Program-made: the position numbers and the translations under genes | Shown: positions 18,043-26,791 of the stretch, piece by piece | How positions within the stretch are numbered: position 1 is the first letter of the stretch | Layout of the letters: every line of letters begins with the position of its first letter | Notes under the pieces: model-generated | Told to the model about the DNA's origin: nothing | Seen by the model: only the letters and a program-made list of their open reading frames with translations | Databases searched by the model: none | Assembly (NCBI GenBank): GCA_030614255.1 | Contig: JAUWKI010000013.1 | Span: 1 to 33,022 of the forward strand | Direction: 5' to 3' | From: Actinomycetes bacterium | GTDB taxonomy: Bacteria; Actinomycetota; Aquicultoria; UBA3085; Oleimmundimicrobiaceae | Length of the DNA stretch: 33,022 nucleotides

Positions 18043-18675
18043 TTAACCGGTTAGTGTTTTATAAAACGACAATATTTGTAACTCCACCGACAAATCTATT
18101 TGACGTACAACAATTTCATCTGACACTTTTAATGAAACGGGTGCGAAGTTTAATATGGTGCTTATTCCACAGGAAACAATCCTATCCGCCACTTTTTGAG
18201 CTTCTGAAGCTGGCGTAGTTATTATACAAATTTCAATCTTTTCCTCTTTGATAACCCTTTCTAGATTTTCAACATCATTTATTAATAGGTCATTAATCTT
18301 CTTGCCCACTTTTTGTAAATCAGTATCAAGTATCGCGCGTATCTTAAATCCTTTTTCAGCAAAACCTTTATAACGAAGTAAAGCTGTTCCAAGCTTTCCG
18401 GCACCTATAATGGCAACCGACTGTTCTCTATCTAAGCCCATAAATTTTGATATTTGATGAGCCAACTCTTTAACATCGTACCCGACACCTCTTGTCCCGA
18501 GCTCACCCAGGAATGAAAGGTCTTTTCTAAGTTGCGGCCCATTCCCCCCCGCCAATTCAGCTAAATCATGAGAAGAGATAACAGGAATGCCTTTTCGGGC
18601 TAGCTCATTGAGATAACGTAAATAAACAGGCAATCTTGTAATTGTAACTGCTGGAACCATCTTTTTTTTCTTCAT
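18043..18675 (-). CDS. rex: Redox-sensing transcriptional repressor Rex
   Basis: N-terminal wHTH (ITRLPVYLRYLNELARKGIPVISSHDLAELAGGNGPQLRKDLSFLGELGTRGVGYDV) and Rossmann fold (VAIIGAGKLGTALLRYKGF). Confidence 0.95.
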   Translation of the reverse strand: MKKKKMVPAVTITRLPVYLRYLNELARKGIPVISSHDLAELAGGNGPQLRKDLSFLGELGTRGVGYDVKELAHQISKFMGLDREQSVAIIGAGKLGTALLRYKGFAEKGFKIRAILDTDLQKVGKKINDLLINDVENLERVIKEEKIEICIITTPASEAQKVADRIVSCGISTILNFAPVSLKVSDEIVVRQIDLSVELQILSFYKTLTG

Positions 18676-18706
18676 TAAAACCTCGTATTATTCTCAACGA
18701 TAGATT

Positions 18707-18757
18707 AAAAAAAGGCATGCCCCGCAGAAACACTGCGGGTACGGGGCATGCCTTTTT
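18707..18757. terminator. Intrinsic terminator between the cytochrome operon and rex
   Basis: AAAAAGGCATGCCCC...GGGGCATGCCTTTTT with an inner CCCGCAG/CTGCGGG hairpin. Confidence 0.85.
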
Positions 18758-18762
18758 AGAGC

Positions 18763-19659
18763 TTACCTAAACATCCTTACGTGACAATCCGCACAGAAAG
18801 GTGCATATGAAGGCCCATGACATTCAAAGCATCCTTCAGCGCCCTTCTGTTTTGCAATAATCGGATGGCCTTTAAGCGTCCAATCACCCATCGCAGGCGT
18901 CCATCCTTGATGATGACACGTCTCGCAGAAATCGTAGTTCGGATGACATAGTTTGCACGAATCTCGGTCGTTCTTCCGATCAGTTGTTGCCCTAGTTCCA
19001 TGCTCTCCACTTATAAAAGTATCCAGATGAGGCATTTCCATCTTGTGACAGTCCATACAAAATTGCGTCTTATGACATATGTCGCAATTTTCTCCCTCTT
19101 CTGCTAAGGCAAGGTCCGCGTGCTTCGGCGGCAAGAAATTGGAAGCAAAGTGATCTCCATATTCCGACCCGGTCCCCGGTCTTAATCCAAAAACAGGAGG
19201 GTGACAAAGAGCACACTTGCCCGAAACCTTCGCTGCTTCCAGTCCATGACAATCAGAACCATAACAGATGTCCATTGGTGGCCTATTAACCTTTTCTGGT
19301 TCGTGCACGGGAAGTTCATGACAGCGCGAACATTTTGTTCCGATATTTATGTGCGGCACGTGGGTAAAGGTCAACATATTTCTGTCAAATAATTTCTCAC
19401 GCACCCGACCATAATCTATACTGCCATGACAATAGGTGCAATTAAACCCTTCTTCCATCTCGGGAAGACCACCCGTTAAATCTGCTTTTGCTTCGGTTTC
19501 AGCGGATGTGGTAGATGTCGCTGTTTCTCCTTCTGTTGTTTTTTCTTCTTCAGTCTTCACTTGCTCACACCCTACAACAACAAAGAGAAGTCCGATTAAA
19601 ACCAAAAGAATAACACTTAATAAAAGATACTTCTTGGTACTGTTAGGGATATTAAACAA
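18763..19659 (-). CDS. Decaheme lipoprotein cytochrome
   Basis: Lipobox-like LLFVVVGC; 9 CxxCH plus CYGSDCH (CX4CH). Confidence 0.9.
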   Translation of the reverse strand: MFNIPNSTKKYLLLSVILLVLIGLLFVVVGCEQVKTEEEKTTEGETATSTTSAETEAKADLTGGLPEMEEGFNCTYCHGSIDYGRVREKLFDRNMLTFTHVPHINIGTKCSRCHELPVHEPEKVNRPPMDICYGSDCHGLEAAKVSGKCALCHPPVFGLRPGTGSEYGDHFASNFLPPKHADLALAEEGENCDICHKTQFCMDCHKMEMPHLDTFISGEHGTRATTDRKNDRDSCKLCHPNYDFCETCHHQGWTPAMGDWTLKGHPIIAKQKGAEGCFECHGPSYAPFCADCHVRMFR

Positions 19660-19857
19660 TCAGCTTCACCCCTTTTTTGTACAATTTTGTGAATAATTTT
19701 ACTTTTTAATATATAAGAGGAGCATGTCCCCCTTGCTCAGAGAACATGCTCACCCTTTTATCCTATCTTCTGACCTACCTGCAAACCTGCCTGCCCTGTC
19801 TCTGCCGACAGGCACGGCGGCAAGCACGGTAAGCCCCAACATGCCTCTTCATTCGCA

Positions 19858-21243
19858 TCACGATTTGGGACCCGTAATGTCCGGATACGGAACTCCTCTT
19901 ACATGACAGTAAGCACAATAAGTAGGTCCGTGACACTCGAAGCACGCTTGTGCTCCAACTTCTTTCACGAGAGGCGGATGGCCTATTCCTTCGAATGGAC
20001 CCCACTCAGCTTTATAACCCTCATGGTGACAATCTTCACAGAATGTCCGCTTTGGATGACAGTAGTCACATTTCGCTTTCAGGTTTTTGGCCTCAGTTTT
20101 ATGCTCCCCTACCTTGAAGTCGGCGGGGTGAGGTATCTCCATTCCGTGACAATCAGCGCAGAAGCTCTGAAGGTGACAAATCTGGCACTTATTTATATCT
20201 TTCGTGGCCAAATCAGCATGATTTCGTACCAGGAAGTTCGAAGCCATGTGGTCGCCATAGATAGAACCCTTACTTGGAACCAGGTTAAACTCTACCGGAT
20301 GGCATGCCTCACATTTTCCTGTGCCTGGAGCTTTCTCCATCCCATGGCACTCTTCGCTATAACAAGAGTGCATCGGCCACTCTTGAACCTCAGTAGCATC
20401 CTTGCCTTTATGACACTCATTGCAAGCAAACTTCTTCTCAAAGTGTGGCTCATGCGTGAAGATAAATGACGGAGAAGTATAAACGCCCGTCTTGAGTTCA
20501 CTGTGACAGCTTCCACAGTTTTCCATTGTAATAGAGACGTTCTTCACATGGTGACAATCAGAGCAAAATTGTCCTTTATGGCAAACTGCACAATCCGTGC
20601 CATCTGTTTTTGCGTCCGGCCTATGCTCACTCATATAAAAAACCGAGTGAGGCATTGGAGTTTTATGACATTCAGCACAAAATTCATAAGCATGACATAT
20701 GTCACAATTTTCAAGTTCAAATCCTCTTATTTCACCATGTGTTGTGCCCCAGTTAGCCAAGTTATGGTCTTGCGGTATTGCCTTCTTTGCGGTATGACAA
20801 TCCGCGCAGAAAGGTTGAGCATGACAAGTGTAACAGTGGGTAATATCTTCTCTTGCTTTCTTTATATGTTCTCCAGGGAAAAAACCCTCTCTTTTGTGAT
20901 AAGCAGGTTTTAAATCAAATCCCGGAGGATGACAGACACCACATTCCGGAGGAGCCATTTCTCCTTGTTCGCCATGAGCTAATCCATGACAATAATAACA
21001 TAAGTCCATTGGAACACGATTTGTCTTATTCTGTTCATGAACGGGGGCTTTATGACAAAAATCACATTTATAGCCTCTGTCCAAATGCACCGGGTGGTTA
21101 AAAATCAGTCCGAATTTCTCTTCCCACTTGATTGGCTGATCTAACTCCCCGTGACACTGTGAGCATTCGCTCATGGTCACTTTACCCTCATCGTCACCAG
21201 CTTCTCCCTCTGCAAAAGCATAAAACATTCCGCCGCTAACCAA
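19858..21243 (-). CDS. 20-heme cytochrome (tandemly duplicated decaheme module)
   Basis: 19 CxxCH plus CYSEECH (CX4CH); second half aligns motif-for-motif with the 298-aa decaheme. Called TTG start probably truncates the signal/TM region. Confidence 0.88.
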   Translation of the reverse strand: MVSGGMFYAFAEGEAGDDEGKVTMSECSQCHGELDQPIKWEEKFGLIFNHPVHLDRGYKCDFCHKAPVHEQNKTNRVPMDLCYYCHGLAHGEQGEMAPPECGVCHPPGFDLKPAYHKREGFFPGEHIKKAREDITHCYTCHAQPFCADCHTAKKAIPQDHNLANWGTTHGEIRGFELENCDICHAYEFCAECHKTPMPHSVFYMSEHRPDAKTDGTDCAVCHKGQFCSDCHHVKNVSITMENCGSCHSELKTGVYTSPSFIFTHEPHFEKKFACNECHKGKDATEVQEWPMHSCYSEECHGMEKAPGTGKCEACHPVEFNLVPSKGSIYGDHMASNFLVRNHADLATKDINKCQICHLQSFCADCHGMEIPHPADFKVGEHKTEAKNLKAKCDYCHPKRTFCEDCHHEGYKAEWGPFEGIGHPPLVKEVGAQACFECHGPTYCAYCHVRGVPYPDITGPKS

Positions 21244-21339
21244 GAGAGCGATAACTAAGCAAACTAAATATAGGGCTATCTTGCTACGCCTTATTTTTCT
21301 TATTGCAATCGCACCTCCTTTGCTAAAACCTATTCACTC

Positions 21340-22140
21340 CTACCAAGGGAACCAAGAGAACAGCCCCCGTAGCCATTTTAAAACGATATTTTCCTCGAAA
21401 CCTTTTTGCAAGCCATGAATCGAAGGCCCGTACCCATCGGCAAATTCCTTAGTGGAGCCCGGGTGACAATTACCACATGTTTTGTAGAGATTTGCATCGG
21501 AAATTAAGGAATTTGGATTATCTTCCGGAAGGATATTATGATAATCATGACATTCCCAACAAGTAGGAGCTTTCCTAAAACCTACTTTATAGGGCTGCCC
21601 GTGATAGTAGTCACTATAACTTTCCCAGTAATCCTCGTGGCAACTCCCGCAAACCTCTTCCGCGTTTGCCCAAAGTTCTTCCTTTGTCTCCTCGTTTTTT
21701 AAACTTTTAATGTAGTGAGATCCATGACAATCAGCACAAGAAGCTGAATCGGCCTTACCCATAAGGGCAGCCTTACCATGTGCACTATTCTTATATTCGT
21801 CATACACATCTTTGTGACAATCTTTGCAAATCAAAGAGGCCACTCTCAGCGGATCACCTTTAGTGTCTGGGTGTGGCAGATTAATAAAAAATCCAATGTG
21901 GCACTCGGAACAAAGAACATTTTTATGAACAGATTCTTTATAAGCCCCCTCGTCTATATAGAGACTTTTTCCGTTCGCCTCCAGCTCGTTATCGGCATGG
22001 CAAACCATACAACCTTGAGAAGGAGTTATCCCACCATAATATGAGGATACTTGAGCAAATGCCGTTCCACAAAAAATAAAAAACATAAACAACAATAATA
22101 AAGAGAAAAATAAGCCACTAAAAAAAGAAATCTTTTTCAA
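21340..22140 (-). CDS. Secreted heptaheme cytochrome c
   Basis: Signal sequence KKISFFSGLFFSLLLLFMFFIFCGTAFA; 7 CxxCH; TTG start at 22140 preceded by AGGAGG (ORF track starts at 22158). Confidence 0.88.
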   Translation of the reverse strand: MKKISFFSGLFFSLLLLFMFFIFCGTAFAQVSSYYGGITPSQGCMVCHADNELEANGKSLYIDEGAYKESVHKNVLCSECHIGFFINLPHPDTKGDPLRVASLICKDCHKDVYDEYKNSAHGKAALMGKADSASCADCHGSHYIKSLKNEETKEELWANAEEVCGSCHEDYWESYSDYYHGQPYKVGFRKAPTCWECHDYHNILPEDNPNSLISDANLYKTCGNCHPGSTKEFADGYGPSIHGLQKGFEENIVLKWLRGLFSWFPW

Positions 22141-22322
22141 ACTCACACCTCCTTGCAATTAGGATTTGCGGTAAAAACCTAAAAAACCAGGGGTATATTC
22201 CTCTTGAGCCCCCTTACTCAACAAACACTTAACCAAAATCTAAAAAATTCACGCTCAAGATAGAAAATCTTTTATTATTGTAAACAATATAGCCAAAAAC
22301 ACTACATGAATGCAAGGAAATT

Positions 22323-22340
22323 TTGATAAATATTTCACTT
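22323..22340. promoter_or_regulatory. Candidate Rex-like operator TTGATAAATATTTCACTT
   Basis: 10 of 14 half-site positions match TTGTGAA-N4-TTCACAA; lies upstream of the heptaheme cytochrome operon. Confidence 0.3.
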
Positions 22341-22472
22341 ACTTCATCAATTTTTGGGCAAGGATACCGCCTCATTCATGTGACGGAGGAATTGCCCTCT
22401 CCTTTCTAAAGATTTGGGCCAGAGGTCCATCAGCCTATGGCCGATGATACTTTGTAGGTAATATGTTATTAT

Positions 22473-23603
22473 ATGAATATGAAACTTACAAGAACCATCA
22501 AACTTAAACTTGATATTCCGATAGAAGCTATTAAACCTACTACTGAGTCTTACACTAATGCTTTTAATTATGTTTGTAATATAGGCTGGCAGGATGGAGA
22601 CTCCAATGGGGTGTCCCTGCATCACAAAACCTATCAAGAGACTCGAAAATATCTCCCTTCTCAACTTGCTGTCTCTGCCAGAATGAAAGCCACAGAAGCT
22701 CTTAAGTCCGTTAAGGCAAAATCGAGAAAGAAACAAAAGGAAACGTGTCCAAAAGCTAAACAGACTTCTATTAGGCTTGACGCCAGAAGCTATAATGTTT
22801 GGTTTAACAGAAATGAAATTTCTATCCTTACCATTGATGGCAGAAAGAAAATTCCTATTTCTGTCCCTGAGTATTTCAAGCAATACCTTAATTGGAAACG
22901 ATGTTCTGCCGACTTGTTTTTGAGAAAGAACAAGGTTTTCTTGAGCATAGTTTTGTCTAAAGAGATTGCCGACGCTGAACTTACCGGTAAAGTTGTCGGC
23001 ATCGACAGAGGGATAAAAAAGATCGCTGTTACCTCTGAAAATCAATTTTTTGGGGACGGCCAAATCAAAAAAGTCTCTAAGCATTATGAGAAACTGAGAA
23101 GCGCTTTGCAATCTTGCGGAACAAAATCTGCCAAAAGACACCTTCGTAAAATTTCTAAGAAGGAGAACCGTTTTCGCAGAGATGTTAATCACGTGACTAC
23201 TAAACAAATTGTGAACTCTTTTGATGAAGGAACAGTAATTTCTATTGAGAAATTGACCGGAATTAGACAAACTGCGAGACTTCGTAAAAAACAACGCAAA
23301 GATTTGCATAAGTGGAGTTTCTATCAATTCGAGCAATTTCTCACCTACAAAGCAGAAGCTAAAGGAATGAAGGTTGAATATGTTGACGCTCGCTATACTT
23401 CGCAAAAATGTAGCGTTTGCGGGTATGTCTCTCGTTCCAATCGTCAATCTCAATCTGTTTTTAAGTGCAAACATTGTGGTTTCTCCTTAAACGCCGACCT
23501 TAATGCAAGTCGAAATATTCGGCAAAATTATCTGGATGCTACAAGCTCACCAGATAGGGTTGATGTCAACCAACCTATCGTAGCAATGGCCTCTGGCCAT
23601 TAG
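22473..23603 (+). mobile_element. tnpB: Solitary TnpB (IS200/IS605 family, IS1341-like)
   Basis: RuvC-like motifs GIDRGIKK (D), ISIEKLTGI (E), NADLNASRNI (D); zinc ribbon CSVCGYVSRSNRQSQSVFKCKHCG; no TnpA in the window. Confidence 0.92.
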
Positions 23604-23638
23604 TTACAAGCTCCTTCCTTTAGGAAGGGGTAGTTGAC
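23553..23638 (+). ncRNA. Putative omega-RNA scaffold at the TnpB element right end; guide would start near 23639
   Basis: Three consecutive hairpins: GATAGGGTTGA-tg-TCAACcaaCCTATC (23553-23579), ATGGCC-tct-GGCCAT (23586-23600), CCTTCC-ttta-GGAAGG (23613-23628), then GTAGTTGAC. Confidence 0.6.
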
Positions 23639-23734
23639 GTATTTAAAATGCAATTAAAATATTATTCCAGACAAAAATTAGTTTTCCTTCTTTTTTGAGA
23701 TAAATTTCACAAAAAACTCGGAGGGCAAGTCGCT

Positions 23735-25813
23735 TTAATCTTCTCCCATGAGCAGCTCGAGTTTTTCTTTGGCTTTTTTAAAGTTCGGCTCGATTTCAAG
23801 CACTTTTTCATATGACTCAATCGCCTTTTGAATTTCCCCTTTGCCTTCATATGCCATACCCAGCTCATAATGGGCGAAAAAGTCACCGGGATTCGTAAAT
23901 ATAGCTTTATTTTCTTCAAAGATTGCATCATCATATAAACCCTTTGCTCGATAAAGAGCTCCCAACCGCTGGTGGGCAGCGGAAAAGTACTCATCTATCT
24001 CGATTGCCTTTTTGTATGCCACCTCAGCTAGCACCAATTTTTCCTCTTTATGCCATGTAGAACCATAGTAAGAAAGAGTGTTTCCCAAATTAAAATAGAT
24101 GTCCTCGTCCAGTTCGTTAAGTGCCAGAGCATCATCATATACAGAGATAGCTTTGTCGAGCCAGAACGAACTACCCGTAACTACCGCTTTGCGAAGATAA
24201 GCACTTCCTAAGCAAAATCTGTAAGTATTATAATAAGGGTTCAAGGCAACAGCTTTTTCAAACCCATCAATAGAACCATTTATCTGACCCAAGATTTTCA
24301 GCTTTCCTCCATTATAAAGGTGGATATCAGCAGTAATAATTGTCCCTAAATAAAAACTAATGCTTAAAACAACAATTAAAACAACTCCAAACAACATTAT
24401 TATGAATTTCCTAAACGTGGGCGAGGATGGGGGTTTAAACCTTTTAGTGCCCCAAACTCTAAAACCGGCAAAATTGCCCATAGCCATAGCGCCTCCCATA
24501 AACAACCAAAAAAGTGGCGCAACCCCAACCATGCTTGGCTCAAATTGAATCTGAACAATATAAGCAACACAAGCTGCTAAGAGTCCGACGAAAAGAGGAT
24601 AAGCATCTGAGCCACGAATCTTTTTAAGCAGGATTTTAGTAGATAGAAAAAAGGCGATTAATGTCCAGAGGTAAAAAGCAAGACCCAAGAGTCCTGTGCC
24701 TGCAGCCATATGTAAAAAATCGTTGTGGGCTCTGTCGGGCATCGTTTTTTCACCTTCAATTCTTATAAAATCAAGAGAGCGGTATTGAGGAAAAATTGTG
24801 CGGAAAAGTTCAGGGCCATACCCAAGAATGGGTCTATCTGCAATCATCTTTACGGTGCTGCCCCAGATACTCAACCTGGTCCCAACGGTTCCTTCTTTAA
24901 GCGCAAAACTCGATGCAATTCTGGAAAACTCTGAGGAGGAAATATTTTCTTTAAGAGAGCCAAGGAAAAAAGTACTCATCAAAACAGCCATCAAAGAGAG
25001 GCATACAAGTACAATAAATACTCTGCGTTTTTGCAAGAAACGCTTACCGAAAAAAATGACCAAAAAAACCATCCCGGCTAAAAAACCCAGCCAACCGCCA
25101 CGAGAGTATGTAAAAAATAAACAAACCATCTCAATAAGGAGAGTACCTGTTAAAAACAGATACAACCAGATGTTTTTGGCATATGAAAAAAACACGATAG
25201 TAATCGGAACACTCATAGCCAAAAAAGCGGCCAGAAAAACAGGGTTTCCCAAAGAAGAAAAAATTCTACCTCCAAATGGCAGAGAGGCCACCCCAAGAAA
25301 TTCATAGCCAAAATATTGAGCAATTCCATAAACTGAAATCAAAAGAGATGCCGCAACTAGAGCCATTGCTAAATATTTAATTTGTTTCTCTTTCTTAATA
25401 AAATAAAAAGCCAAATAGAAAAGAATTATATAATTTAAAAGGGTAGGTAATCCCTCAAATCTTCTATATTGGCCAAAAATACTGATTAAAGGATTGACAG
25501 AAAAAATTGTGCTAAAAATAATCGCTAAAGCAAATAAGAAAAGCGGCAAATCCATAGAGGTACGACGATATACAAAATAACCATCTCGAGCTATTTCATA
25601 AAACCAAATTGAAAGCATTATTAAAGTGGCTGTGTGAAGAAAAATTATTTTGGGTAAGTTGTAAAAATCATAAGTCCATGGGCAAACAAGAACGGGCTGG
25701 ATAAAAGCCACGGCTATAAGAATATAGCTAATTAGAGACCCTGAGATTACATAGGATTGGCTGGACAATTGACTTGTTGGTTCACTAGTTTGCTCGATTT
25801 CCACTTTTCTCAT
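23735..25813 (-). CDS. O-antigen ligase/Wzy-like membrane protein with C-terminal TPRs (paralogue of 9882-11900)
   Basis: Polytopic; 'GYGPELFRTIFPQYRSL...DRAHNDFLHMAAGTGLLGLAFYL'; TPR tail. Confidence 0.9.
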   Translation of the reverse strand: MRKVEIEQTSEPTSQLSSQSYVISGSLISYILIAVAFIQPVLVCPWTYDFYNLPKIIFLHTATLIMLSIWFYEIARDGYFVYRRTSMDLPLFLFALAIIFSTIFSVNPLISIFGQYRRFEGLPTLLNYIILFYLAFYFIKKEKQIKYLAMALVAASLLISVYGIAQYFGYEFLGVASLPFGGRIFSSLGNPVFLAAFLAMSVPITIVFFSYAKNIWLYLFLTGTLLIEMVCLFFTYSRGGWLGFLAGMVFLVIFFGKRFLQKRRVFIVLVCLSLMAVLMSTFFLGSLKENISSSEFSRIASSFALKEGTVGTRLSIWGSTVKMIADRPILGYGPELFRTIFPQYRSLDFIRIEGEKTMPDRAHNDFLHMAAGTGLLGLAFYLWTLIAFFLSTKILLKKIRGSDAYPLFVGLLAACVAYIVQIQFEPSMVGVAPLFWLFMGGAMAMGNFAGFRVWGTKRFKPPSSPTFRKFIIMLFGVVLIVVLSISFYLGTIITADIHLYNGGKLKILGQINGSIDGFEKAVALNPYYNTYRFCLGSAYLRKAVVTGSSFWLDKAISVYDDALALNELDEDIYFNLGNTLSYYGSTWHKEEKLVLAEVAYKKAIEIDEYFSAAHQRLGALYRAKGLYDDAIFEENKAIFTNPGDFFAHYELGMAYEGKGEIQKAIESYEKVLEIEPNFKKAKEKLELLMGED

Positions 25814-25900
25814 CTAAAAATGCCTTTTCTTATTATTGGCTGCCCCCGATGCGGACGACGGCTCCCGTTCTATGGAGCGTGGCAGTCTCTAGATTGCTTC

Positions 25901-25956
25901 GTTGAAACTAATAGTAATTTGTTGTAATTCATTGAAATTAATTGTAATTTATAGAT
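25901..25956. repeat. Left copy of ~55-bp direct repeat flanking the S23-like gene
   Basis: GTTGAAACTAATAGTAATTTGTTGTAATTCATTGAAATTAATTGTAATTTATAGA, near-identical to 26353-26408. Confidence 0.85.
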
Positions 25957-25958
25957 AT

Positions 25959-26342
25959 TCATGAAGATTGCTTCTTTGATGCTCTTCCCCGAGTTGTAGC
26001 AATAAGATTATTTATTTTTACCCCGAGTCGATCAATATCCTGAATTAATTGCTCGGTGATCGTTTCATCTATAAATTTTAAATCAGTTGCGATTAATATA
26101 TGACTCTTCAACTCAAACAATGAGCCTCGTGCATTAAGATAAAACTTAGCTTTGTCAAGATAATGGAACCTTCCAAATCCTTCTGCTATGTTTGCTGGCA
26201 CAGACAATGATGCTCTTTTAACCTGAGAGATAATGCCAAATGTTTCATCTTTCGGAAAAAGCGGTGCAAGCTCATAAGTTCTTACAACCAACTCTTTGGC
26301 TCGCCTCCAAACTTCCAAATCCTCAAAACTTTTAATCTCCAT
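25959..26342 (-). CDS. Four-helix-bundle protein (S23/23S rRNA intervening-sequence protein family)
   Basis: 'SFEDLEVWRRAKELVVRTYELAPLFPKDETFGIISQVKRASLSVPANIAEGFGR' signature. Confidence 0.93.
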   Translation of the reverse strand: MEIKSFEDLEVWRRAKELVVRTYELAPLFPKDETFGIISQVKRASLSVPANIAEGFGRFHYLDKAKFYLNARGSLFELKSHILIATDLKFIDETITEQLIQDIDRLGVKINNLIATTRGRASKKQSS

Positions 26343-26352
26343 TTATTGCTCT

Positions 26353-26712
26353 GTTGAGACTAATAGTAATTTATGGTAATTCATTGAAATTAATTGTAAT
26401 TTATAGAAACTTATTGAGATTTGCTGTAAAACAATTGTAATTTATGGTAATTCATTGAGACTAATAGTAATTCATTGTAATTTATGGTAATTACCACTTA
26501 ATCTCCACCAATTACCACCTAATTTCTACTTAATCTCTATTTAATCTCCACATAATCTCTTCCCAATTTCCACATAATCTCCACTTAATTTCCACCAATT
26601 ACCTCTTAATTTCTATTTAATCTCCACATAATCTCTTCCCCGTTTCCATTTAATTACAACTTAATTACCGCCTAATTTCTATTTAATTTCCACCAATTAC
26701 CACTTAACTTCT
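26353..26712. repeat. AT-rich degenerate short-period (~10-11 bp) repeat array including the right copy of the 55-bp repeat
   Basis: Recurring (A/G)TAATTnAT(T/G)G on the left part and TTAATnTCCAC / AATTACCAC on the right part. Confidence 0.8.
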
Positions 26713-26791
26713 CTTTACCCTCTCAACTTTCTATCTGCCATCTGCCATCCGCCATCCGCCTCGCCAGAGGCGGGCAGGCATTTGCCAAAGT

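Noticed and set aside
22347-23474. 375-aa ORF antisense to TnpB
   Set aside because: Lies antisense across the tnpB coding sequence, which has clear family motifs; the translation shows no recognisable domain. Shadow ORF.
25901-26408. Diversity-generating retroelement (because the S23 fold resembles Avd)
   Set aside because: No reverse transcriptase and no VR/TR pair with A-specific differences in the window.
26353-26712. CRISPR array
   Set aside because: Repeats are short (~10-11 bp), degenerate and contiguous without unique spacers; no cas genes.
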